DNA from: Faecalicatena_A orotica
Lineage (GTDB): Bacteria; Bacillota; Clostridia; Lachnospirales; Lachnospiraceae
Assembly: GCF_040545875.1 (NCBI RefSeq)
Contig: NZ_JBEPMR010000020.1
Reading direction: 5' to 3' (one strand)
Length of the DNA: 64,000 bases
Within the stretch, counting starts at the first letter, position 1, and every line of letters starts with the position of its first letter. The notes below the pieces were generated by a model. That model had not been told where the DNA came from, made no database searches, and worked only from the letters and a program-made list of their open reading frames with translations. Made by a program: the position numbers and the translations under genes. This document shows, piece after piece, positions 44,146 to 51,879 of the stretch.

Positions 44146-45261
44146 ATGAATAACCGAGAACGCCTTCAGGCGATTATGAATTACGAAAAACCAGACCGGA
44201 TGCCCGCCGTACATTTTGGCTTTACCCCGGAGGTCATCGAAAGATGGGTTCAGGAAGGGCACCTTGGCAAAGATATTCTGGATTTAGAAGAATACTCTTT
44301 TGAAGGAGAAGAAATTCTCTCACAAAAATTAGGATTTGATTTCGGGTGGCATGCCAGCCGTATAACTACCACCGAACTTTTCCCCTTCTTCGAGGAAAAA
44401 TTCGTAGAACATCTGGATAATGGCTTCGATAAATATATCAACTGTGACGGAGTGTACATCCTCCAGCGTGCCGGGGCCAAGTCTATTCCCGCCGAGGTCG
44501 GGCACCTGCTGGAAGACAGAGAATCCTGGGAAAAATACTATTTACCGAAACTAACTTACACAGAGGAGCGTTTTTCCCAGTCAGAATTAAACCGTGTCAT
44601 ATCGGAACAAAAGAAGGGAAATCCCATTGGCCTCCACTGCGGCAGCCTTTGCGGGCGTATCAGGGACTATCTCGGAATTGTAGAATTCAGTTACATGATG
44701 GTAGACGATGAAGAACTTCTCGAAGAAATGTTTGATACCATCGGAGACCTCTGCCTGAAATCCGTAAAAAGAACTCTGGATACGGGCATCCGGTTCGATT
44801 ACGCACATTTCTGGGAAGACGTCTGTTATAAAAACGGCCCCTTATTAGCCCCGGATGTATTCGAACAATACACCGCACGCCATTACAAAAAGATAACGGA
44901 CCTGCTCATGGAATATGATGTCAGAACCATCAGCGTAGACTGTGACGGGCTGGTAGATTCCCTTCTCCCGATCTGGCTGAAAAACGGGGTCAATACAATG
45001 TTTCCAATCGAAGTCGGAACCTGGGATGCCAGCATAGCCCCCTGGCGCGAGAAATACGGGCGCCCCTTAAAAGGAATCGGCGGTATGCGCAAATCTGTGC
45101 TCGCCCAGGATTATGCAGCCATAGACGAAGAAATAAACAGGCTGAAACCGCTGGCCCGGCTGTCCGGCTACATCCCCTGCCCGGACCACCGGATTCCCGA
45201 TGATGCAAAGTGGGAAAACGTACAATATTACTGCGAGAAAATCAAAAACATTCTGGATTAG
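44146..45261 (+). CDS. Uroporphyrinogen decarboxylase (URO-D) superfamily protein
   Basis: 371 residues. NRERLQAIMNYEKPDRMPAV at the N-terminus is the common opening of URO-D-like proteins. GLHCGSLCGRIRDYLG and SVDCDGLVDSLLPIWLKNGV are further conserved blocks. The superfamily contains HemE and the corrinoid/coenzyme M methyltransferases (MtaA, MtbA). Being outside a haem cluster and beside glycoside genes, a catabolic or methyl-transfer role is more likely than haem synthesis. Ribosome site AAGGAAG. Probably co-transcribed with the hydrolase gene 46 bp upstream. Confidence 0.82.
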   Translation: MNNRERLQAIMNYEKPDRMPAVHFGFTPEVIERWVQEGHLGKDILDLEEYSFEGEEILSQKLGFDFGWHASRITTTELFPFFEEKFVEHLDNGFDKYINCDGVYILQRAGAKSIPAEVGHLLEDRESWEKYYLPKLTYTEERFSQSELNRVISEQKKGNPIGLHCGSLCGRIRDYLGIVEFSYMMVDDEELLEEMFDTIGDLCLKSVKRTLDTGIRFDYAHFWEDVCYKNGPLLAPDVFEQYTARHYKKITDLLMEYDVRTISVDCDGLVDSLLPIWLKNGVNTMFPIEVGTWDASIAPWREKYGRPLKGIGGMRKSVLAQDYAAIDEEINRLKPLARLSGYIPCPDHRIPDDAKWENVQYYCEKIKNILD

Positions 45262-45275
45262 GGTTACATTTCCAA

Positions 45276-45318
45276 CAGGCCGGGCACGGGAAACACTCGT
45301 TCTCCCATGCCCGGCCTG
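45276..45318. terminator. Bidirectional terminator
   Basis: CAGGCCGGGCACGGGA (45276-45291) and TCCCATGCCCGGCCTG (45303-45318), 16-bp stem with one mismatch, between convergent genes. Confidence 0.85.
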
Positions 45319-45322
45319 CTCT

Positions 45323-46030
45323 TTACTTAATCTGTCCGTATATTTCCAGATCTAAAGCGACTATCTTATCAAACCTTTTCAATGCCTCTTCTACATTCCT
45401 CTCCTTCATCATCCGCACCATCTCCAGATGATATGGAAATGTCTGAAGCAAAATTGGTAAATAATCAAAATCTTTGTCTTCGAAATACCCATACAGGTCA
45501 TTATCAAAGGTTTCATACATCTCGATCATATTGCAGACCAGATTAGCCAGTTCCTGATTCCCGTAACTCTCACTTATGCTGCGGTGGAACTGGTGGTCCA
45601 TTTCCTTAGGCATGATCCCTTTCGCCGCTACCGCATCCATCTGTACAGCCATATCTTCCAATTCTTTCAGCTTTTCTTCGGATATATTGGGAATCGCTTT
45701 CTCAAGACTGTATCTCTCCAACACAGTCTTAATCTCAAATAGTTCCAAAAAATTCTTTAAAGCAAGGTTAATGCTCAACTGCCTTCCCTCTACATAATCA
45801 GTGACAAATGTCCCTTTTCCCACTTCCACACGGACAATCCCCTGATTCTCCAGCTCCCGGATCGCTTCACGCAGGGACGGGCGGCTGACCTTCCAGTCCG
45901 CCGCCAGCTTACGTTCCCCCGGCAGTCTGTCTCCCGGACTTAAGTGCTCTTCTTTTATGTATTGGTATATTCTATCTGATAGCTTAGAATATAATAATCT
46001 TTTTCTTCCTGTATCTCTACCGTACTCCAT
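45323..46030 (-). CDS. GntR-family (FadR/FCD) repressor of the sugar locus
   Basis: 235 residues. N-terminal winged helix LSPGDRLPGERKLAADWKVS then RPSLREAIRELENQGIVRVE; C-terminal FCD all-helical ligand domain with metal-binding His residues (EMDHQFHRSI, YHLEMVRM). The 11-bp CCGGTCTGACC sits over its own promoter and over the sugar ABC promoter, so autoregulation and repression of the ABC operon are likely. The ligand is probably a sugar acid or glycoside-derived acid. Confidence 0.88.
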   Translation of the reverse strand: MEYGRDTGRKRLLYSKLSDRIYQYIKEEHLSPGDRLPGERKLAADWKVSRPSLREAIRELENQGIVRVEVGKGTFVTDYVEGRQLSINLALKNFLELFEIKTVLERYSLEKAIPNISEEKLKELEDMAVQMDAVAAKGIMPKEMDHQFHRSISESYGNQELANLVCNMIEMYETFDNDLYGYFEDKDFDYLPILLQTFPYHLEMVRMMKERNVEEALKRFDKIVALDLEIYGQIK

Positions 46031-46041
46031 AATACTCCTAA

Positions 46042-46052
46042 CCGGTCTGACC
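46042..46052. promoter_or_regulatory. FadR-type operator at the GntR promoter
   Basis: CCGGTCTGACC within GCGGTCAGACCGG on the minus strand, 12 bp downstream of the -10 element (46065-46070). Confidence 0.75.
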
Positions 46053-46064
46053 GCTTTTTATTTG

Positions 46065-46093
46065 ATTATAAAGCCAGCCGTGTCCTTAGTCAA
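46065..46093 (-). promoter_or_regulatory. Promoter of the FadR-type GntR gene
   Basis: TTGACT (46088-46093) and TATAAT (46065-46070) with a 17-bp spacer. Confidence 0.8.
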
Positions 46094-46107
46094 GTCTTAT
46101 ATGGGAA

Positions 46108-47274
46108 TTACTGTACAACTTCCATCAGTTCGCCTGTCTTTGTATTCATCACAAAACCAAAGATATCCACATCTTTAGGAACAAGAGGATGTTCTTTTAA
46201 TAATGAAACGGTATCCCGTACGGCTTCCTCTGTTGCGTGGATTCCGGAAAGCCACCTATTCAAATCAATTTCTCTTCTGCCGGCCTTCTCTTTGTTCTCT
46301 AATTTAATTTTACGTTTACGCATTTTTTCTATCATTTGGGTACTGTCCAACTTTTCCACGCCGCAGTCTGTATGCCCAATCACCACGATCTTCGTAACTC
46401 CTAATTCAAAAATAGCCACCAGAAGGCTTTTCACCTCACTCCCATAAGCATCCTCCGTTACTCCACCCGCATTTCTGATGATCTTGGCATCTCCATTTTT
46501 CAGTCCTATCGCCGCAGGCAGAAGTTCTGTCAGTCTCGTATCCATGCAGGTCAGAATTGCAAGCTTCTTTCTGGGATATTTCTCAGTTTCGTATCTCTCA
46601 TATCTTCTTTCCTGCACAAATCTGCGGTTATTCATCAATATTTCATCAATCGTTCCCTGCTCTGGAACGCTGCCATTTCCTGAGACTGCCCACTGCCATA
46701 TACAAAATACCTGATTATAAATATGTCCCATGCCACATATACACAGGACTGTACCTAAACCGACAGTGCCGCCCATCAGGAACCCCAGCACAGTACAACA
46801 CAGATCTATAGTAATTTTGGCATTCTTCATAGAAATACCGGCTCTGTCTTTCAACACTTCCAGGAGGATATCTGCACAGTTTGGTCCTAAATTCTGAAAT
46901 ACTACCGTTGAAAATCCTGCCCCTGCCAAAAAAATTCCAATAAAAAACAGAAGATAACATGACATCGTATAGGGTTCTACTATAAAAGGTGAAGCGAGTT
47001 GTACGAACGTGTTCAAAGATACCGCAAAACTCAGCATTGACAGAAATGTACCCCATTTCAGGTATTTCCTGTTTAATAAGGTACATACCAGAAGAATCAG
47101 CATATTGACCACAAAAGATGCAGTCCCTATCTCCAGACCAATGATCTTATGTACACCATCATAAAGAGCGCTGACAGGATCAACACCAATCCCGGCCTTT
47201 GTACAGAAAGCTACGCCTAATCCCGCCGCCAAATTTCCAAATAGCAGCCAGACTATCCTTATACTTTTACACAT
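46108..47274 (-). CDS. YczE-like membrane domain fused to beta-carbonic anhydrase
   Basis: 388 residues in one open frame. Residues about 1-200 form five or six membrane helices of the YczE/YitT-related type (AAGLGVAFCTKAGIGVDPVS). Residues about 205-388 are a beta-carbonic anhydrase with the zinc and catalytic residues in LTCMDTRLTELLPAA and VIGHTDCGVEK. The anhydrase's usual N-terminal helix (here IDEILMNNRRFVQERRY) is intact and is preceded by a short linker, so this looks like a true fusion rather than a misread gene pair. It is the last gene of the nucleoside operon, overlapping deoD by 8 bp. Role: probably hydrates CO2 at the membrane; the link to nucleoside salvage is unknown. Confidence 0.85.
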   Translation of the reverse strand: MCKSIRIVWLLFGNLAAGLGVAFCTKAGIGVDPVSALYDGVHKIIGLEIGTASFVVNMLILLVCTLLNRKYLKWGTFLSMLSFAVSLNTFVQLASPFIVEPYTMSCYLLFFIGIFLAGAGFSTVVFQNLGPNCADILLEVLKDRAGISMKNAKITIDLCCTVLGFLMGGTVGLGTVLCICGMGHIYNQVFCIWQWAVSGNGSVPEQGTIDEILMNNRRFVQERRYERYETEKYPRKKLAILTCMDTRLTELLPAAIGLKNGDAKIIRNAGGVTEDAYGSEVKSLLVAIFELGVTKIVVIGHTDCGVEKLDSTQMIEKMRKRKIKLENKEKAGRREIDLNRWLSGIHATEEAVRDTVSLLKEHPLVPKDVDIFGFVMNTKTGELMEVVQ

Positions 47275-47983
47275 CTGCTTTCTCCGCCAGTCTAAGCGCG
47301 GATTCCAGCATTACAGTAAAGCTTGTTCTTCTCTCATCTGCTTCCATAGCCTCCCCCTTCAGAGGAATATCTGATATTGTAAGCATCGTAAGAGCCCTTT
47401 TTCCTAACCTGGCCGCATTACAGTAGAGCGCAAGAGACTCCATCTCTACACACAGTACGTTCATTTTCTTCCACCTTGCAACAGCATCTTTTTCATCTGT
47501 ATAAAATAAATCCGAAGTCAGAACCACCCCTGTCTGATAAGACACGCCCCTCTCCTCCATGATCTCTGTGGCCAGTTTCACCAGATTAAAATCCGCAACC
47601 GGCGTATATGTTCCCGGAAGATTATACTGGGATACATAAGCGGAATCTGTACACAGCCCCATACCAATAACCACATCTCCCATGGAAAGACTATCTGAGA
47701 TAGCTCCTGCTGAACCAACCCGGATAATTGTGTCCACATCATAGTCTCTGTACAGCTCCATAGAATAGATGCCCATACTTGGGACTCCCATTCCACTTGA
47801 CTGTACCGAAATCCGCTTTCCCTTGTAGTTTCCTGTATAACCAAGCATATTCCTGACTGTATTGTAACATACCGCATCTTCCAGATATGTCTCAGCAATC
47901 AGCTTTGCCCTGAGTGGATCCCCTGGCATCAGGACAATCTTTGCAATATCTTTTTTTTGTGCTTCATTATGTGGCGTAGACAT
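47267..47983 (-). CDS. deoD: Purine nucleoside phosphorylase, DeoD type
   Basis: 238 residues from the ATG at 47983 (GGAGG upstream). Hexameric DeoD signatures are VLMPGDPLRAKLIAETYLED, MGVPSMGIYSMELY, RVGSAGAIS and the purine-binding CVEMESLALY. It splits inosine or guanosine with phosphate to base and ribose-1-phosphate. Starts one base after deoB. Confidence 0.93.
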   Translation of the reverse strand: MSTPHNEAQKKDIAKIVLMPGDPLRAKLIAETYLEDAVCYNTVRNMLGYTGNYKGKRISVQSSGMGVPSMGIYSMELYRDYDVDTIIRVGSAGAISDSLSMGDVVIGMGLCTDSAYVSQYNLPGTYTPVADFNLVKLATEIMEERGVSYQTGVVLTSDLFYTDEKDAVARWKKMNVLCVEMESLALYCNAARLGKRALTMLTISDIPLKGEAMEADERRTSFTVMLESALRLAEKADV

Positions 47984-47984
47984 T

Positions 47985-49130
47985 CTAATTTCCTCCAATT
48001 CTTTTGATTCCCAGCCAATTTTCTACTACTTCTGAAATCCAGGTAAAGCTTTCCTTCTCTCCAATGTTGTTCTCTTTTTCCATGGACTTACTGTACATCA
48101 TGATTGGTATATATTCTCTTGTGTGATCGGTCCCTTTATATCCCGGGTCACACCCATGATCTGCTGTGATAATCAGAAGGTCTTCCTCCATCATAGCATC
48201 CATGATCTCGGGAATTCTGGCGTCAAAGTCTCTCAAAGCCTTGGCATACCCTTCAATATCTCTGCGATGCCCGTAAATCATATCAAAGTCCACCAGATTT
48301 GTAAAAATCAATCCTTCATTTACTTCCTGCATCATCTGAAGAGTCTTCTCCACACCTTCCTCGTTACAGCCCGTATACACATGTCTGGTAATGCCGCTTC
48401 CCGCAAAGATGTCATATATTTTCCCTACTGCAGCAACTTCCCTGCCACTAGCAGATATTCTGTTCAGCATTGTTTCCTTCGGTGGAATCATGGAAAAGTC
48501 ATGACGGTTTTTTGTTCTGACATACCCTTCTTCTGTTGACACGAACGGACGCGCAATGACGCGTGCCACCCCATATTTTCCTGTCAGCTGCTCCCTTGCT
48601 ATCCGGCAGAAGCGATACAATTCTTCCACCGGAATCACTTCTTCATTTGCTGCAATCTGGAAAACACTGTCCGCTGAAGTATAGACGATCAGACTTCCTG
48701 TTTCCGTCTGTTCCTTTCCAAGCGTACGAATAATCTCGGTTCCTGAAGCCGGAATATTTCCGATCACTTTTTTCCCTGTTGCTTTTTCAAACCTCTCAAT
48801 CACCTCTGCCGGAAATCCTTCCGGAAACACCGGAAATGGCTCCTCTTTTACATAACCTGCAATTTCCCAATGCCCGACCGTGGTGTCTTTTCCTGCTGAT
48901 TTTTCTCTGGCCTTTCCATAGCTTCCTATTACTTTTTCTTTATCTTCCCCGCAATAACCCGGAAGAATTTTTAAAAGTCCCAATCTGTTCAGATGAGGCA
49001 GAGAAAAATTCTCTACTCCGGCCCCAATGCTTTTCAGAGTATTAGCCCCTTCATCGCCATAATTAGCTGCATCCGGGAGGGCTCCAACCCCAAAGCTGTC
49101 TAACACGATCAGGCAGACTCTTCTTTCCAT
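47985..49130 (-). CDS. deoB: Phosphopentomutase DeoB
   Basis: 381 residues. Alkaline-phosphatase-superfamily fold: VLDSFGVGALPDAANYGDEG, SAGKDTTVGHWEI with the phosphorylated Thr, VDFDMIYGHRRDI, ADHGCDPGYKGTDHTRE. Converts ribose-1-phosphate to ribose-5-phosphate. Start at 49130 (AAGGAGG upstream) overlaps the adenosine deaminase gene by 22 bp, implying coupled translation. Confidence 0.95.
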   Translation of the reverse strand: MERRVCLIVLDSFGVGALPDAANYGDEGANTLKSIGAGVENFSLPHLNRLGLLKILPGYCGEDKEKVIGSYGKAREKSAGKDTTVGHWEIAGYVKEEPFPVFPEGFPAEVIERFEKATGKKVIGNIPASGTEIIRTLGKEQTETGSLIVYTSADSVFQIAANEEVIPVEELYRFCRIAREQLTGKYGVARVIARPFVSTEEGYVRTKNRHDFSMIPPKETMLNRISASGREVAAVGKIYDIFAGSGITRHVYTGCNEEGVEKTLQMMQEVNEGLIFTNLVDFDMIYGHRRDIEGYAKALRDFDARIPEIMDAMMEEDLLIITADHGCDPGYKGTDHTREYIPIMMYSKSMEKENNIGEKESFTWISEVVENWLGIKRIGGN

Positions 49131-50119
49131 TGCCAAACCTCCTTTATCACACTCTCTTTCATTCCTTTCTCTGCAAATGAAGTCTCCATTGCCTGTATCA
49201 TCAGTCTTTTTGCCTCTTCCACTGAAAGGCCAAAATGGGTGTCTAAAAACTGAAGCTCCTTCTTCATGGTTGTATTCGTTACCGTACGGTTGTCTGTGTT
49301 GATAGAAATTTTAACTCCATGATCAAGGAACTCTCTAAACGGATACTCTTCTGCTGATGCTACGGCACCTGTCTGAATATTGCTGTTTGGACACAATTCC
49401 ACTCCGATCTCTTTATTACGGATCAACTCTTGCAGAGCATCATTACCTCTCATTGCAATCCCATGTCCGATTCTTCTTGCGCCATACTCTACAGCCAGTT
49501 CTATATTTTGAATCCGACTGCATTCCCCTGAATGTACAGTAAGGGGAATGCCGCTGTTTTCTGCTTTTTTAAAATAGTCAAGAAACAACTCATTTTGATA
49601 AGCAGATTCATCCCCTGCCAAATCTATTCCACACACGCCTTTATTCAGATATTGCTTTCCCAGATCCAGTGTTCTATAATTATCTGATACAGAAAAATGA
49701 CGCATTCCACACAGGATCAGGGAAGTATAAATACCTTTTTCTTTACATGCTTTCTGAAGTCCCGCTATAGATGCCTCAATTACACTTTCTGCTGCTAATG
49801 CTGATGTCTCAGAAAGAAGCGGTGCAAATCTAATCTCCATATACTTTACGTTTTCCATAGCTGCCTGAGCCGCAACGGCATAAGATGCCCTGAAAAAGGA
49901 TTCCTCTGTCTTGAGGCAGCTTAACGGCAGTTCAAAAGCCTTCAGATATTCTGTCAGACTCTCACAGTTATCTCCGGCTTCGGCCAGTCTTCTGAATTGT
50001 TTCTCATCCCCCGGAACTGTGATGTGCCCCATCACGCATAGGTCTTTTAGAACCTCAAGCGGGATGGAGCCATCCAGATGGCAGTGGAGTTCTACTTTAG
50101 GTAATCTGTCCAGCCACAT
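49109..50119 (-). CDS. add: Adenosine deaminase
   Basis: 336 residues. Zinc and catalytic residues are visible: KVELHCHLDGSI (HxH), LTVHSGECS (His-x-x-Glu), RRIGHGIAM (His) and ISINTDNRTVTN (Asp). Deaminates adenosine to inosine. The substrate is probably adenosine, but relatives act on other aminopurine nucleosides. 14 bp after the second DUF62 gene. Confidence 0.92.
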   Translation of the reverse strand: MWLDRLPKVELHCHLDGSIPLEVLKDLCVMGHITVPGDEKQFRRLAEAGDNCESLTEYLKAFELPLSCLKTEESFFRASYAVAAQAAMENVKYMEIRFAPLLSETSALAAESVIEASIAGLQKACKEKGIYTSLILCGMRHFSVSDNYRTLDLGKQYLNKGVCGIDLAGDESAYQNELFLDYFKKAENSGIPLTVHSGECSRIQNIELAVEYGARRIGHGIAMRGNDALQELIRNKEIGVELCPNSNIQTGAVASAEEYPFREFLDHGVKISINTDNRTVTNTTMKKELQFLDTHFGLSVEEAKRLMIQAMETSFAEKGMKESVIKEVWQWKEESA

Positions 50120-50133
50120 ATGTCTTCCTTTCT

Positions 50134-50970
50134 TTACGCTTCACAGATTTCTACTGTGTAATTTACATCCGGATCCATATGATACTTCTGCCTGAAATCT
50201 GCCTGGTTGCTGCCAATTGTAACAAAAGAAGCCAGATCATTGAATAAAACATCCTCACCTTTTCCCACATAACCAAATGACCGTTCGTATGGGATCAGCC
50301 CGTCAAACACCTTTTTATCCTCTGTTCCAATGGTTATATGGAGTTTGTCACCCATTTTAAAACCTGCTTTAACAAAATTACTGTTTAAAACAGAAAGCTC
50401 TGCGCTGCCGAAAGGATCATAACTCTGTATCACTGCTTTAACATATTTTTCACGTACTTCCGCTGTCTGTATTTTGTGGAGTACAATTTCTTCTGTCGGG
50501 TATTCTTTTCCCACCTCTTCAAAGGTGATCTTACCGGAAGCCAGTTTTGCTGCACAATAGGCAAATAAATCTCTGCCATGGAATGTATGTACTTCCTTTG
50601 TCTCCTGATAACGGTTCTTTTCCTCATCAATTTCCCGGATCGCTTCCACCCCGATCATAGCATTGAGATATGTCAGTGTCCCATTATCCGGAGTCACTAC
50701 ATAACTTCCATTTTTCAGCTTTGCCACAGATGCACGGCGGCTCGTTCCTACTCCCGGATCAACCACAGAGACAAACACTGTTCCGGCCGGCCAGTACGGC
50801 ACTGTATACTGGAGACAGTACGATGCCGCTTCTATATCAAAAGCAGGGAGTAAATGTGTAATATCACAGGTGACCAGTTCACTATCCACAAGCTTACACA
50901 TTCCATGCATACACGCTACAAGTCCTGAGTTTATTCCAAAATCTGACTGCATTACAATTGTTGGTTTCAT
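50134..50970 (-). CDS. DUF62 S-adenosyl-L-methionine hydroxide adenosyltransferase-like, copy 2
   Basis: 278 residues, the usual length. N-terminal MKPTIVMQSDFGINSGLVAC, central VSVVDPGVGTSRRASVAKL and TPDNGTLTYLN, then HTFHGRDLFAYCAAKLA. The Asp (VVDPGVGT), Arg (SRR) and His (FHGRD) triad that activates water or hydroxide in DUF62 enzymes is present. The family splits SAM to adenosine and methionine. The tandem copy upstream (50999-51850) is clearly homologous. No fluorinase-type insertion is seen. Confidence 0.85.
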   Translation of the reverse strand: MKPTIVMQSDFGINSGLVACMHGMCKLVDSELVTCDITHLLPAFDIEAASYCLQYTVPYWPAGTVFVSVVDPGVGTSRRASVAKLKNGSYVVTPDNGTLTYLNAMIGVEAIREIDEEKNRYQETKEVHTFHGRDLFAYCAAKLASGKITFEEVGKEYPTEEIVLHKIQTAEVREKYVKAVIQSYDPFGSAELSVLNSNFVKAGFKMGDKLHITIGTEDKKVFDGLIPYERSFGYVGKGEDVLFNDLASFVTIGSNQADFRQKYHMDPDVNYTVEICEA

Positions 50971-50998
50971 ATTTTATTTCCTCCTCTTATATGTTTTA

Positions 50999-51850
50999 CT
51001 AACACTTTTTCAGTTTCATTAACCATTCTGGTCCGACCTGAATACCATATTGCTCACTCATATTTCTGCTGTTAATCGCAATCTGGATCTGGAGAGTCTC
51101 ACTCACCATTAAAAGCGGTTCCCCTACAGCAACTGCCCCAAAAGATGGCTGGAAAGGAACCTTCTGTGAGTATACAGGTGCTTCCTGTCCTTTCTTTATA
51201 ATCTGCACATCCATCCAATCTCCATATTCGATTCCTTCTTCTTCAAAAACTTCTGCCGGAATATTAGAGCAGATCAGTCCAAAATGATAATCTGCTGTGT
51301 CGATCATTCCTGAGATACAGCCATCCTCTACCTTGTATGGTATGATTTCATGTTCAATGATTTCTTCTACCGGATATGCTTCACCTACTTCTTCATATGT
51401 AATCACTCCTGCTGCAAGTTTTGCCGCGCAGTACGCGAATAAATCTCTTCCATGAAAAATATTACATTTCTCTGTTTTCTTGAGGCGGTTGACGTTCTCA
51501 TCAATCACACGAACCTCATCAATTCCAAAATATTTCTTTACGTGAGTAAGACTACCATTATCCGGTGTCACTACATAACTTCCATTGCTAAGCTTTGCCA
51601 CACAGGCCCGGCGGCTTGTACCTACACCCGGATCAACTACAGATACAAATACAGTACCGGCCGGCCAGAAATCTATTACGAAGCTCAAAGAAGTGGAAGC
51701 CTGGTAGGTATCAAAACTTTTAATTTCATGCGTGCTGTCAAACACTTTTAATTCCGGGTCTACCATCATGCATACTCCCTGCATGGTACATACGGAGATA
51801 TCCTTTGTGAAATCTGTCTGCATTACGATTGCTGGTTTATTCGCTGTCAT
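50999..51850 (-). CDS. DUF62 S-adenosyl-L-methionine hydroxide adenosyltransferase-like, copy 1
   Basis: 283 residues. Same framework as copy 2: KPAIVMQTDFTKDISVCTMQ, VSVVDPGVGTSRRACVAKLS, TPDNGSLTHVKK, NIFHGRDLFAYCAAKLAAG. The two proteins diverge mainly in the C-terminal domain, so they may have different substrates or form a hetero-oligomer. 28 bp before copy 2. Confidence 0.85.
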   Translation of the reverse strand: MTANKPAIVMQTDFTKDISVCTMQGVCMMVDPELKVFDSTHEIKSFDTYQASTSLSFVIDFWPAGTVFVSVVDPGVGTSRRACVAKLSNGSYVVTPDNGSLTHVKKYFGIDEVRVIDENVNRLKKTEKCNIFHGRDLFAYCAAKLAAGVITYEEVGEAYPVEEIIEHEIIPYKVEDGCISGMIDTADYHFGLICSNIPAEVFEEEGIEYGDWMDVQIIKKGQEAPVYSQKVPFQPSFGAVAVGEPLLMVSETLQIQIAINSRNMSEQYGIQVGPEWLMKLKKC

Positions 51851-51879
51851 TATTTTTCCCTCCTGAATATTATATGATT

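Noticed and set aside
46108..47274. Two separate genes (YczE-like and carbonic anhydrase)
   Set aside because: One uninterrupted frame, and the internal ATG falls inside the anhydrase N-terminal helix, so the anhydrase lacks its own start.
50134..51850. Fluorinase or chlorinase activity of the DUF62 proteins
   Set aside because: They carry the Asp/Arg/His set of hydroxide-using DUF62 enzymes and no insertion typical of fluorinases was seen.
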